DNA from: JAQVWU01 sp964628455
GTDB taxonomy: Bacteria > Bacillota > Clostridia > Oscillospirales > CAG-272
Direction: 5' to 3'
Assembly (NCBI GenBank): GCA_964628455.1
Contig: CAZVPD010000090.1
Location: 1 to 15,638 of the forward strand
DNA length: 15,638 bases
The notes below the pieces were generated by a model. The model was not told the origin of the DNA. It searched no databases and saw only the letters and a program-made list of their open reading frames with translations. A program made the translations under genes and the position numbers. Below, piece after piece: positions 1 to 7,090 of the stretch. How positions within the stretch are numbered: the first letter of the stretch is position 1; each line of letters begins with the position of its first letter.

Positions 1-298
1 AGACGTCCTCCAGCCCCAGGTTGCGGAGGTTGTTTTTGAGCGACGGGCCGATGAGGAACTCCATGCAGAGATAGCAGACTTTTTTCTTCCCCTGATTTCT
101 CGTCCTGTTCTTGAAATCCGAGCGCTTTCGCGTCAGGATATCCTTGACCGTGAGGATGACCGCGTTGTACATCTGAAACGCGGAGGCGTCCTTCGACACG
201 GTGCCGAAATAACGGGACAGCTTGCTCTCGACGGCTTCGCTCACGTCGTCCCGCGTGATCGTTTTATCCGGTTCGTTCATATCGTAAATGGCATTCAT
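1..298 (-). CDS. glgP: Glycogen/alpha-glucan phosphorylase, N-terminal fragment (runs off the left edge)
   Basis: Cytoplasmic enzyme of glycogen breakdown that releases glucose-1-phosphate from alpha-1,4-glucan ends with pyridoxal phosphate. Only the first 99 codons are present. The diagnostic stretch is residues 74-96, which reads VCYLCMEFLIG then SLKNNLRNLGL. This matches the phosphorylase motif YLSMEFLIGRxLxNNLxNLG near the N-terminus. The catalytic and PLP-lysine regions lie outside the window. I chose the ATG at 298 because a GGGA purine stretch sits about 7 bases upstream; the next in-frame ATG at 280 has none. A near-consensus promoter lies just upstream (346-374), so it is probably transcribed separately from the operon before it. 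The family assignment is from recognition of this conserved block. The Pro in FLIGPSL, where Arg is usual, is a small deviation. Confidence 0.88.
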   Translation of the reverse strand, partial: MNAIYDMNEPDKTITRDDVSEAVESKLSRYFGTVSKDASAFQMYNAVILTVKDILTRKRSDFKNRTRNQGKKKVCYLCMEFLIGPSLKNNLRNLGLEDV

Positions 299-345
299 TC
301 GTGTTTCCCGCTTTGTTTTAAGATTTTTTTCATACAGTCCCGTCT

Positions 346-374
346 ATTATAACATATCCGGCGCCCTTTGGCAA
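346..374 (-). promoter_or_regulatory. Promoter of glgP (-35 TTGCCA, 17-bp spacer, -10 TATAAT)
   Basis: On the minus strand, TTGCCA (plus 369-374) is followed by 17 bases and then TATAAT (plus 346-351). This is one mismatch from the sigma-A consensus. Predicted transcription starts near 339, giving a leader of about 40 bases before the ATG at 298. The rest of 299-548 holds the terminator of the upstream operon (506-536) and an AT-rich stretch with cre-like motifs. I see no gene in it. Confidence 0.8.
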
Positions 375-505
375 ACACCCTGCGGGGCGATTCGGGCGGG
401 ATTCGTTAATAAGCCGAAAAATACTTGTAAACAATTATCGGAAAGCACAAAAAAAGCCTGCCGGTATGACGAACCATATGTAAAAGAGTTCACACCGTAT
501 GGCAC

Positions 506-536
506 AAAAAAAGCAGCCCCGCCGGGGCGGAACTGC
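506..536 (-). terminator. Rho-independent terminator of the 549-5000 operon
   Basis: Read on the minus strand just past the stop of the binding-protein gene (549), GCAG and CCCC pair with GGGG and CTGC around a GGC loop, with a TTCCG bulge (plus 513-536). Seven T residues follow at once (plus 506-512). Position and shape fit an intrinsic terminator. It separates the five-gene operon from glgP. Confidence 0.8.
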
Positions 537-548
537 CATGGTCTGTTT

Positions 549-1994
549 TCAGTCGAGCGCGAGCAGCAGGTTTGCGTAGTCGTTGAGTTCTTTGGTCGCG
601 CCGGCCTGATAGGATTCGTAGAACGAGGCGAAGCCTTTGGTCGTTTTAAAATATTCGAGCAGCGAATAGCCGTAGCCGCTGAAGCCCGAGAAGAAGGTGC
701 CGAAATTGTAGGTCGCGCTGCCCAGGATGATCTCGAGCGACTCCTGCGCCGCCTCGTCGCGCGTGCCCTTGATCGAGATGGCGGTCTCGACGTAGGCGGG
801 GTAGGCGAATTTGCGCCCGTTGTAAGCGAGGGCTTCGGTCACCGCGCCCGTGCGGTCCGTATCCGAGGCGGTCGCGGGGACGGCTATGACCAGTCCGCCG
901 GCGTTGGTCCGGTATTTTTCCTGGCCGTCGTCGTATTTCGGGATCGGAAGCAGGCCGTAGTCGCTTTCCATGTCGCGCAGGTGCGCCGACGCGCCGATGG
1001 TGCTGTAGACGAAGACGGAGTTCCCGGCGCTGAAGAGCGCGATGTCGGTCCAGCCGGCGGGCGCGTATACGCCTTCGGCGTTCACGAAGTATTCCTTGAG
1101 CTTGTCGAACATCGCGGCGGTCTTTTCGCTGTAGAACGTGACTTCGGGGTAGTTGTCCGCGTTCTTTGTCGTGATATCGAGCCAGTGGTTGGAGATGTCG
1201 TAGACCGTCTGGACGGGGGAATACATGCCGTAAAGGTCGGTTTCGCCGCGCTTGCCGTCGCTGTCGAGGTCCGAATAGATGTCCTTCGACAGGGCGATCA
1301 GGGTGTCTATGGTCCACTCGTCCCGGTTCATGATCTCGTACGGGTCTTCGATGTTGTAGTCCGCGATGTACGCCTTGTTGAAGTAGATGCAGGCGAACAG
1401 GCCGTAGTTGGAGATGCTCAGGTCGCCCATCAGCAGGTAGGCGTTGTTTCCGACCGAAAGCTCCTCAAACGAGGACTTGTTCCACCAGGGCTTTTCGACG
1501 TCGACGTACGGGACTTCGCTCAGCTTCTTGAAGAGGCCTTCGGTGCTCAGGGCCGACATGTTGTAGGAGTTGCCGGTAAAAAGGTCGTAGGCCTCGTCTC
1601 CGGCCATCACGCTTTTGCGGATGTTGCCCCTGCAGTCGTCATTGTCCCATATATGGATAACGGGAGTGATTTTTATCCCGAGCCGGTCCTCGGCCGCCCT
1701 GTTGCGCGCGAAGATCGCGTCGTTCACAAGGTCGCCCGTCTCTTCGGGCGCGACGTGCTCGATGACGTACGCAGAATGCTCGTAGGTATAGATATGGAAG
1801 AGATATCCGCCGTAGTCGGCTTCGGGGAGGTCGGGCACGACTTCGGGTGCGGCCGTCTCGCTTTCGGCGGCCGGCTCCGCCGTCGTGTCTCCGGCCGGCT
1901 CCGCCGGTCCGGCGCAGGACGGCAGGACAAACGCGGCGGTCATCAGAATAAGCAGAAAAAGGGTGAAAAGTTTAAAAGAACGTGTGTTTTTCAT
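549..1994 (-). CDS. Lipoprotein extracellular solute-binding protein (ABC sugar importer type)
   Basis: A 481-residue secreted lipoprotein that likely captures a sugar or oligosaccharide for an ABC importer at the outer face of the membrane. The N-terminus has a basic start, a hydrophobic segment (about residues 8-24) and lipobox LPSC with the modified Cys at 27. A Glu/Ala/Pro-rich linker runs to about residue 58. Clostridial binding-protein hallmarks follow: NDAIFARNRAAEDRLGI (91-107), DLDSDGKRGETDLYG (242-256, EF-hand-like), LLPIPKYDDGQEKY (348-361) and KGTRDEAAQESLEIIL (409-424). Strong ribosome site AAAGGAG sits 7 bases before the ATG. The start overlaps the stop of the transporter gene as ATGA, so the two are probably translationally coupled. 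It is a divergent paralog of the protein at 13477-14919. No permease or ATPase is nearby, so the cognate importer is encoded elsewhere. Substrate unknown. Confidence 0.88.
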   Translation of the reverse strand: MKNTRSFKLFTLFLLILMTAAFVLPSCAGPAEPAGDTTAEPAAESETAAPEVVPDLPEADYGGYLFHIYTYEHSAYVIEHVAPEETGDLVNDAIFARNRAAEDRLGIKITPVIHIWDNDDCRGNIRKSVMAGDEAYDLFTGNSYNMSALSTEGLFKKLSEVPYVDVEKPWWNKSSFEELSVGNNAYLLMGDLSISNYGLFACIYFNKAYIADYNIEDPYEIMNRDEWTIDTLIALSKDIYSDLDSDGKRGETDLYGMYSPVQTVYDISNHWLDITTKNADNYPEVTFYSEKTAAMFDKLKEYFVNAEGVYAPAGWTDIALFSAGNSVFVYSTIGASAHLRDMESDYGLLPIPKYDDGQEKYRTNAGGLVIAVPATASDTDRTGAVTEALAYNGRKFAYPAYVETAISIKGTRDEAAQESLEIILGSATYNFGTFFSGFSGYGYSLLEYFKTTKGFASFYESYQAGATKELNDYANLLLALD

Positions 1995-2938
1995 CGGATC
2001 TCCTTTTGTTGTTTTGCTTTCGGGACGGGTATTTGTTTATTGCGGCTGCCGGTCTCCGAACCGACGATGCCGGCCATCACCGCGGCTCCCCCGAGCCAGC
2101 CTGCCGGGCCGATCTGTTCGCCGACAAAGGCCATGGAGAGCAGGGCGCCTATGACCGGCTGAGCGGAGAAGATCAGGCTTGCGCGGTCCGCCGGCACGCG
2201 GCGGAGGCAGAGGAACTGCAGGGCAAAGCCGGCCGCCGACGAGACCGCGCCGAGAAGGAATATAAGCAGAAGATTGCGCGCACCGACAGGGGTGAAAGGC
2301 TGACCGGAAATCCATGCTCCCGTCAGCGCGAAGAGCGATAAAAACAGCATCTGCACGGTGACAAGCAGCATGGGGTCGTGGCTTTTTATGCTTCGAGCGG
2401 CGAAAAGGATCTGGAGTGCGGCAAACAGCGAACAGACAAGGCAGAGGAAGTCCCCCCTGTTGACCGAAAAAGAGCCGCCGGCTCCGTAAGAAAGCAGGAA
2501 GACCCCCGCCGTGCAGAGCGCGGCAAAGAACACAGACCTTGCGGCGATCCTCGTGCGGAAGAGGGCAAAACCGGCAAACGGGAGCATAAGGGCGCTGATG
2601 CCGCTGAAAAACGAACAGTTCGAAGCGCTCGTCCACCGGATCCCGACGGTTGTGCTCAGGTACATCATAAAAATAAAAAGCGACATCAGAAAGGCGTCGC
2701 CGGTCAGGCGCAGACTCAGAAAGCGGAAGCGCCGGAAGCTGACCGCCGCGAGCAGCGCCGCGGCGCAGAGAAAGCGCAGGGACAGCAGCGTAAAGGCCGG
2801 CACGCCTGTCACCAGCTTCAGCAGCGGGTAGCCCGACGCGAACGCGATGCAGGAAAGGCCTATCCCGGCGGCGCTGAGCCGGTCCTTTGCCGCTTCGGCC
2901 TTTGATACGCGCGCGGCTGTGTTAATGTTCCCGGTCAT
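1991..2938 (-). CDS. EamA/DMT-family membrane transporter
   Basis: A 315-residue integral membrane protein of the drug/metabolite transporter superfamily, whose members usually export amino acids, nucleosides or other metabolites. About ten hydrophobic helices span residues 20 to 295 in two halves, consistent with the duplicated EamA fold. TSASNCSFFSGISALMLPF (residues 103-121) matches the EamA motif TSAxxAxFLxxLxPxxxxL, and the second half has the usual ASLIFSAQPVIGALL block. Ribosome site GGAAAGG lies about 6 bases before the ATG at 2938. The start overlaps the last 17 bases of murI, and the stop overlaps the next gene's start by 4 bases. The tight overlap says co-transcription, but the substrate cannot be read from the sequence. 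The family is secure; a specific function is not. Confidence 0.87.
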   Translation of the reverse strand: MTGNINTAARVSKAEAAKDRLSAAGIGLSCIAFASGYPLLKLVTGVPAFTLLSLRFLCAAALLAAVSFRRFRFLSLRLTGDAFLMSLFIFMMYLSTTVGIRWTSASNCSFFSGISALMLPFAGFALFRTRIAARSVFFAALCTAGVFLLSYGAGGSFSVNRGDFLCLVCSLFAALQILFAARSIKSHDPMLLVTVQMLFLSLFALTGAWISGQPFTPVGARNLLLIFLLGAVSSAAGFALQFLCLRRVPADRASLIFSAQPVIGALLSMAFVGEQIGPAGWLGGAAVMAGIVGSETGSRNKQIPVPKAKQQKEIR

Positions 2939-3725
2939 CGGTGCCTTTCCGGCCGTCGAGGCTTTTCAGCCTTTCGAACAGCTGACGGTATTTTAAAAGG
3001 TCTTTTTCGTCCCCGGCTCCGGTTCCGGAGTGATAGTAGAGGATATCCCCGCTTCCCCCGTGCAGCGAGCCCGAAGCCGACAGGATGCGCCTGAGGTTTC
3101 TGACCGTTCCCTCATTGCCGTCGAAAAGACGGACGTACGGCGGCAGCAGGTCCCCGAACAGGTCTTTGAAAAAAAGGAAATGGGTGCAGCCGAGGACCAG
3201 CGCCTCGTACCGGCTCAGGTCATAGGCCGAAAGCTGCCCGAGCAGATAGGGCAGTACCGTTTCGCGTCCGAATTCGCCGTTTTCCGCGAAGCGGACCAGT
3301 TCGGGCAGCGGAAGCAGGTCGCAGATGCTGCCGCCGCCCAGACCGGAGATCAGATTGTGCAGTTTTTCTTCTTTGAGCGTCAGTGCCGTCGCGGTCACGA
3401 GGATGCGTCCGCCGGACGCGCTGCCGACGGCGGGTTTGACCGCCGGCTCCATGCCGATGACCGGGATACGGTGCCTTTCCCTGAGCTCCGCGACGGCCAC
3501 GCTCGTGGCGGTGTTGCAGGCGATGACGACCGCCTTGACGTTCTGCGCGGCGATAAAATCGACGGCGTCGAATATATAGTTCTTTACCTCGTCCCTCGGC
3601 TTCGTACCGTACGGGACGTGCAGCGTGTCCGCGTAGTACAGGTAGTCCTCGTCCGGCATTATTTTCAGCGCTTCGTGCAGCACCGTGATCCCGCCGATGC
3701 CCGAGTCGAAAAATCCGATCCGCAT
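2922..3725 (-). CDS. murI: Glutamate racemase
   Basis: Cytoplasmic cofactor-independent enzyme that interconverts L- and D-glutamate to supply D-Glu for peptidoglycan. At 267 residues it has the normal family length. The catalytic pair is visible: Cys70 in VIACNTAT and Cys180 in VLGCTHF. The N-terminal FFDSGIGGITVL carries Asp7 and Ser8, and VPYGTK (37-42) plus GMEPAVKPA (91-99) complete the substrate pocket. After the second Cys the sequence is THFLFF rather than the usual TH(Y/F)PL, a mild variant. Ribosome site GGAGAGG is 5 bases before the ATG. The 15-base gap to the acetyltransferase gene and the 17-base overlap with the transporter place it inside one operon. Confidence 0.92.
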   Translation of the reverse strand: MRIGFFDSGIGGITVLHEALKIMPDEDYLYYADTLHVPYGTKPRDEVKNYIFDAVDFIAAQNVKAVVIACNTATSVAVAELRERHRIPVIGMEPAVKPAVGSASGGRILVTATALTLKEEKLHNLISGLGGGSICDLLPLPELVRFAENGEFGRETVLPYLLGQLSAYDLSRYEALVLGCTHFLFFKDLFGDLLPPYVRLFDGNEGTVRNLRRILSASGSLHGGSGDILYYHSGTGAGDEKDLLKYRQLFERLKSLDGRKGTDDREH

Positions 3726-3740
3726 AGTTCCTCTCCGAAT

Positions 3741-4340
3741 TCAGTATTTGATCATGCGGGTGCACCGGTCCGTGATCCCGGCGATTTGGGCTTTGTCGGT
3801 TTCGCGGAAAGGGACGAACGGCTCCGGCTTCTGCCCTTGGCTTCCGATGCATTTTTCATACCAGGTCACGTCGTGCCACGCGCCGGATTTGAAGCCGGTA
3901 TTGCGATAAGTCCCCAGCCTGTAAAAACCGAGGCTTTCGTGCAGTTTTTCGCTGGCTTCGTTCGGCGAGGTCACGCCGGCGTAGACGTTCACGACATGCT
4001 GCAGCCCGAGGATGCCGAACAGGCAGGTGTAGAGCGCCCGGGCGATGCCTCTGCGCCGGAAGGACGGGGCGATGTAGACGGAAAGCTCCGCGTTCCAGGC
4101 GTAGGCCGCGCGCTCCCTCTGCCTGCCCGCGTAGGCGTATCCGGCCGTTTCCGCGCCGATGAGGCAGACGAGATACGGGTAGACGGCCGAGATGCTCCGG
4201 ATGCGGCTGCGGAATTCGTCGGCGGACGGCACTTCGTATTCGAACGTCACGGTGGTATCGCGTATATAGGGCGCGTATATCTTCAGAATTTCATCCGCGT
4301 CTTCTTCGCGGGCGGGCCTGATGAGAATTTGTTCCGTCAT
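3741..4340 (-). CDS. GNAT N-acetyltransferase, phosphinothricin acetyltransferase-like (PAT/MnaT type)
   Basis: A 199-residue cytoplasmic acetyl-CoA-dependent transferase. Residues 66-90 resemble the PAT family signature (GYAYAGxxxxRxAYxWxxExxVY), including a conserved Glu85 in the position of the family's catalytic glutamate. SFRRRGIA (93-100) is the acetyl-CoA pyrophosphate loop, and LHESLGFYRLGTYRNTGFK is the typical C-terminal motif. Family members acetylate glutamate analogues such as phosphinothricin or methionine sulfoximine, or other amines. Its place just upstream of a glutamate racemase is suggestive but unproven. The stretch after residue 165 adds about 35 residues with no match that I recognise. 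No clear Shine-Dalgarno site is visible. The gap to the acetyltransferase gene upstream is 11 bases, so coupling is likely. Confidence 0.85.
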   Translation of the reverse strand: MTEQILIRPAREEDADEILKIYAPYIRDTTVTFEYEVPSADEFRSRIRSISAVYPYLVCLIGAETAGYAYAGRQRERAAYAWNAELSVYIAPSFRRRGIARALYTCLFGILGLQHVVNVYAGVTSPNEASEKLHESLGFYRLGTYRNTGFKSGAWHDVTWYEKCIGSQGQKPEPFVPFRETDKAQIAGITDRCTRMIKY

Positions 4341-4351
4341 ACGCGGCCCGG

Positions 4352-5000
4352 TCAGTCCCGTTTCGCCGGCTGATCCATCACCCGGCTGTCTCCGAGGATG
4401 TCGGGCTTGTTCTTCATGCTGTCGGCGTCCGTGATCTCGCGGATGACGCGGCAGGGATTGCCCGCGGCGAACGAGAGGGGCGGGATGTCCTTGACCACCA
4501 CGCTGCCCGCGCCGATGACGCAGCCGTCGCCGACGGTGACGCCCGGGCAGACGACGACGTTCGCCCCGAACCAGCAGTCATTGCCGATCTTCACCGGTTT
4601 GNNNNNNNNNNTCGGCGCCGTCCCTGTCGAGCATGCGGAAGCGCTCGTCGGGCAGCATCGGGTGAACGGGGGTGACGATGGTCACGTTGGGGCCGAAGTT
4701 GCAGTCGTCGCCGATGGTCACTTCCGCGTCGTCCTGTATCGTCAGGTTGTAGTTGCCGAAAAAGCGTTTGCCGATCCTGGTGTGGCTTCCGTAATGGAAG
4801 AAGACGGGTCCCTGTATAAAGCCGCCCTCGCCGAACGCGCCCAGAATTTCCGTCAGGAGCTGCTTCCGCTTTTCCGTTTCATCCTCGTAGGTCCTGCTGT
4901 ATTCGGAGCTGAGGTTGTGGGAGCGCAGCTTCATGGCCCTCAGGTCCGGGTCGCCTGGGCAGTATAAAGCCCCCGATAAAATTTTCTCTTCTTCTGTCAT
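4352..5000 (-). CDS. maa: Sugar O-acetyltransferase, maltose/galactoside type, interrupted by an assembly gap
   Basis: Left-handed beta-helix (hexapeptide repeat) enzyme that acetylates sugars from acetyl-CoA. The start is the ATG at 5000 (MTEEEKILSG), with AAAGGA 8 bases upstream; a longer frame open to 5114 lacks this support. Residues 5-58 are the N-terminal maltose-acetyltransferase domain. NYNLTIQDDAEVTIGDDC and TPVHP with His113 match the active site of this family. The C-terminal part reads KPVKIGNDCWFG, then GVTVGDGCVIGAGSVVVKDIP and AAGNPCRVIREI. The two parts are in different frames across the ten Ns. The real missing length must be a multiple of three, probably about 18-21 bases by comparison with relatives remembered from the family. 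It is first of the five-gene operon. Exact sugar and symbol are tentative. Confidence 0.85.
4602..4611. other. Assembly gap (ten Ns) inside the sugar O-acetyltransferase gene
   Basis: Ten Ns separate two in-frame-compatible halves of one gene. Counting codons on each side, two bases remain on the N-terminal side and one on the C-terminal side, so the unknown length must be divisible by three. Ten is therefore a placeholder, and the apparent frameshift is not biological. Confidence 0.9.
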
Positions 5001-5040
5001 GATAGATTCCTTTCTGTGATTCGTCTGCCGGAGAACGCCC

Positions 5041-5094
5041 CTCATCAGGGCATGCGTAGGAACTCTTTGAGTTCCTTCGCAGCTGACGGATGAG
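5041..5094. repeat. Imperfect palindrome (REP-like unit B)
   Basis: CTCATC (5041-5046) pairs with GATGAG (5089-5094). Between them AGGAACTC (5058-5065) and GAGTTCCT (5069-5076) pair perfectly around TTT, and the flanks GCATGCG and CGCAGC are partly complementary. The whole 54 bases can fold as one long hairpin. There is no T-tract, so it is not a standard terminator. It resembles the palindromic intergenic repeats common in Clostridia. Confidence 0.65.
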
Positions 5095-5143
5095 GAGATT
5101 AAGCCGACGGCCAAGATGCCGGGCTTTGCGGATCATTCGCACC

Positions 5144-5251
5144 CTTCAGCCGCCTTCGGCGACAGCTCCCCCGCCGGGGAAGCCGTAGACTCTGCCTTCC
5201 CCGGCGGGGAATAAGGAACGCGCGGCGTTCCTTTGGCCGCCGCAGCGGCGG
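5144..5251. repeat. Cluster of perfect palindromes (REP-like unit A)
   Basis: Four adjacent hairpins lie here. GCCG/CGGC surrounds 5149-5160. A 14-base perfect inverted repeat, CCCCGCCGGGGAAG (5169-5182) with CTTCCCCGGCGGGG (5196-5209), has a 13-base spacer. A 9-base pair, AAGGAACGC (5213-5221) with GCGTTCCTT (5225-5233), has a GCG loop. CCGCCGC/GCGGCGG (5237-5251) is centred on A5244. The rest of 5001-5286 shows no gene. The density suggests a composite repeat that could fold in the mRNA of the redox operon or limit read-through into the acetyltransferase gene. Confidence 0.7.
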
Positions 5252-5286
5252 AGGAGGGGATTATGCAGGCGGATGAGGGGGCCGGC

Positions 5287-6471
5287 TTATTTGATCCTCA
5301 TGATTCTGCGGATGACGGCGGTGAGGGGCTTATAGAAGACGCCCTCCATCTCGCGGGCGACTTTTTTGAGCTCCTGCCGGATCGGTATCTTCTGGGGGCA
5401 GCGGCTTTCGCACCGGCCGCAGCCGGTGCACTGCGAGGCGCCCGAAGGTTTTGACGCCATGGCGCCCATATTGCGCATATATTTGAAGCGCGCCGATCTG
5501 TCGCCTGTCACATACTTGTCGTTGTAATGGGAAAAGCACGCCGGGATGTCTACGCCGTACGGGCAGGGCATGCAGTAGCCGCAGGCCGTGCAGTTTATTT
5601 TGGTTTTTTCGAGCATGACCGTTTTCACGGCGGAAAAAACCTGCAGTTCGCTTTCGGTCAGCGAATCCGGGTCCGCCACGGACGCGATGCGGATGTTTTC
5701 GGCCAGCTGCGCTTCGTCGTTCATGCCGGACAGCGCGACTGTGACTTCGGGGTGGTTCCAGACCCAGCGCAGGCCCCATTCGGCGGGCGATCTCTTCTCT
5801 TTGGCACGACCGAACGCTTTCACGACCTGATCGGGCAGACCGCTGACGAGTTTTCCGCCCCTGAGCGGCTCCATGACGATGACGGGGATCCCGAGCCGCG
5901 CCGCCAGCCGCAGGCCGCTTTTTCCGGCCTGGTTGTTTTCGTCCATCCAGTTGTATTGGATCTGGCAGAAGTCCCACGGATAGGCCCGTATGAGCTCTTC
6001 GAAGTCCGCCTTGACCCCGTGAAAGGAAAAGCCGATGTTTTTGACCGTGCCTGCCGCCTTCAGCTGTTCGAGCCACTCCATGACGCCGAGAGTTCGGAGC
6101 CGTTCGAACATCGCCTTGTCCGTCAGCATGTGGAGCAGATAATAATCGATCCTGTCGGTCCGGAGCCCGGCAAGCTGAACGGCGAGGATCTTCTTCGCGT
6201 TATCGAGCTTTCTGACCATAAAGGGGGGAAGCTTGGTGGCGATCTTCACCTTTTCGCGCAGGCCTCCGGCCAGGGCTTTGCCCAGAACGGACTCGTTTCT
6301 GCCGCCCTGATAGGTATAGGCCGTATCGAAATAATTCACGCCGCTTTTTACGGCGCCGCGGATCAGGGCGACGGCCTTCGCTTCGCCGGCGCTTCCGTCC
6401 GGCAGCCTCATGCAGCCGAAGCCCAGGATCGAAAGCATTTCGCCGTTTTTAACGTTTTTTCTGTATTTCAT
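5287..6471 (-). CDS. Aldo/keto reductase with C-terminal ferredoxin (two 4Fe-4S) domain
   Basis: A 394-residue cytoplasmic oxidoreductase that joins an NAD(P)H-type aldo/keto reductase barrel to a bacterial ferredoxin domain. The barrel's catalytic tetrad is visible: Asp49 and Tyr54 in FDTAYTYQGG, Lys80 in IATKLPP and His114 in YYLLHML. Cofactor-side motifs include IGFSFHG, QIQYNW (171-176), VIVMEPLRGGKL and ALSGM. The C-terminal part has Cys294, 297, 300 and 303 (CTACGYCMPCP) and Cys348, 351, 354 and 358 (CTGCGRCESRCP), enough for two 4Fe-4S clusters. This architecture (COG1453-like) is common in anaerobes and probably links ferredoxin to carbonyl reduction. It ends a three-gene redox operon, 31 bases after a nitroreductase gene. 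Its ribosome site is weak. Substrate unknown. Confidence 0.92.
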   Translation of the reverse strand: MKYRKNVKNGEMLSILGFGCMRLPDGSAGEAKAVALIRGAVKSGVNYFDTAYTYQGGRNESVLGKALAGGLREKVKIATKLPPFMVRKLDNAKKILAVQLAGLRTDRIDYYLLHMLTDKAMFERLRTLGVMEWLEQLKAAGTVKNIGFSFHGVKADFEELIRAYPWDFCQIQYNWMDENNQAGKSGLRLAARLGIPVIVMEPLRGGKLVSGLPDQVVKAFGRAKEKRSPAEWGLRWVWNHPEVTVALSGMNDEAQLAENIRIASVADPDSLTESELQVFSAVKTVMLEKTKINCTACGYCMPCPYGVDIPACFSHYNDKYVTGDRSARFKYMRNMGAMASKPSGASQCTGCGRCESRCPQKIPIRQELKKVAREMEGVFYKPLTAVIRRIMRIK

Positions 6472-6502
6472 CGTATGCCGGGTTACCTTGTCCTGTTTAT
6501 TT

Positions 6503-7075
6503 TTAACGCACGAAGCTGACGATGTTCTCCCGCCTCGGCGGCGCTTCGGCCGGCTTGTCTTTTTTATATCCCAGCGCTACGGCCTGCATGAACCTGTATC
6601 CCGACGGTATTTTTGCTTCGGCGGCGTATGCCGGTCCTTTTTCGCTGTTGAAAACGGTATGCAGGAGTCCGATCCAGCAGGAGCCGATGTCCATCGATTC
6701 GGCCGCTATGCAGATGTTTTCGGCGGACGCCGCGGTATCGGTCACGGCCGAACGGTTATTTTCGTCGCCCGAAAGGAGGATGACGGCGGGCGCGTGATAG
6801 AAGACGTGAAAGTTATCCCTGTTCCCGAATTTTCTGAGGTATTCGCTGTCCGACTGCTTCGCGAGGCCGACGAAATCGGCGCTCAGCCTGTCAAGCAGGT
6901 CCTTGTTTAAAAGAACCGAAAAATGCCTGGGCTGCAGGTTCGACGCGCTCGGGGCGTAAATGCCCGCGTCGAGGACGGCCCTGAGTTCGCCCTCCGCGAC
7001 CGGGTCGGGAAGGAAAGCCCTTGTGCTGCGGCGGTTCAGGATGGAGCGCAGCGTTTCGTTTGTGATCCCGTTCAT
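6503..7075 (-). CDS. Nitroreductase-family flavoprotein
   Basis: A 190-residue FMN-dependent oxidoreductase. RRSTRAF (15-21) is the conserved FMN phosphate-binding start of the family. APSASNLQPRHF (41-52) is its second FMN motif, and DIGSCWIGLL near residue 130 is the third. ALGYKKDKPAEAPPRRE is the typical C-terminal end. Small proteins of this type reduce nitro compounds, quinones or flavins, but many have unknown physiological substrates. The ATG at 7075 is preceded by a perfect AGGAGG. It lies 15 bases after the related nitroreductase-fold gene and 31 bases before the aldo/keto reductase, forming a redox operon. Confidence 0.9.
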   Translation of the reverse strand: MNGITNETLRSILNRRSTRAFLPDPVAEGELRAVLDAGIYAPSASNLQPRHFSVLLNKDLLDRLSADFVGLAKQSDSEYLRKFGNRDNFHVFYHAPAVILLSGDENNRSAVTDTAASAENICIAAESMDIGSCWIGLLHTVFNSEKGPAYAAEAKIPSGYRFMQAVALGYKKDKPAEAPPRRENIVSFVR

Positions 7076-7090
7076 CGTGATCCCTCCTGT

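Noticed and set aside
455..475. A second terminator at the A-rich stretch GCACAAAAAAAGC
   Set aside because: On the minus strand a T-tract is present, but the preceding bases CCGGCAGG form only a two-base stem.
288..2162. Open frame of 624 codons opposite the first binding-protein gene
   Set aside because: It is antisense to a well-supported lipoprotein and lacks a ribosome site. Its Val/Arg/Gly-rich translation is typical of the shadow of a GC-rich gene.
3030..4373. Open frame of 447 codons opposite murI and the GNAT gene
   Set aside because: It crosses two genes with clear catalytic motifs and has no domain or start signal of its own.
4578..5114. Longer N-terminal start for the sugar O-acetyltransferase (to 5114)
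   Set aside because: The extra residues have no match to the family and run into the palindromic repeats. The ATG at 5000 has AAAGGA and begins the normal domain.
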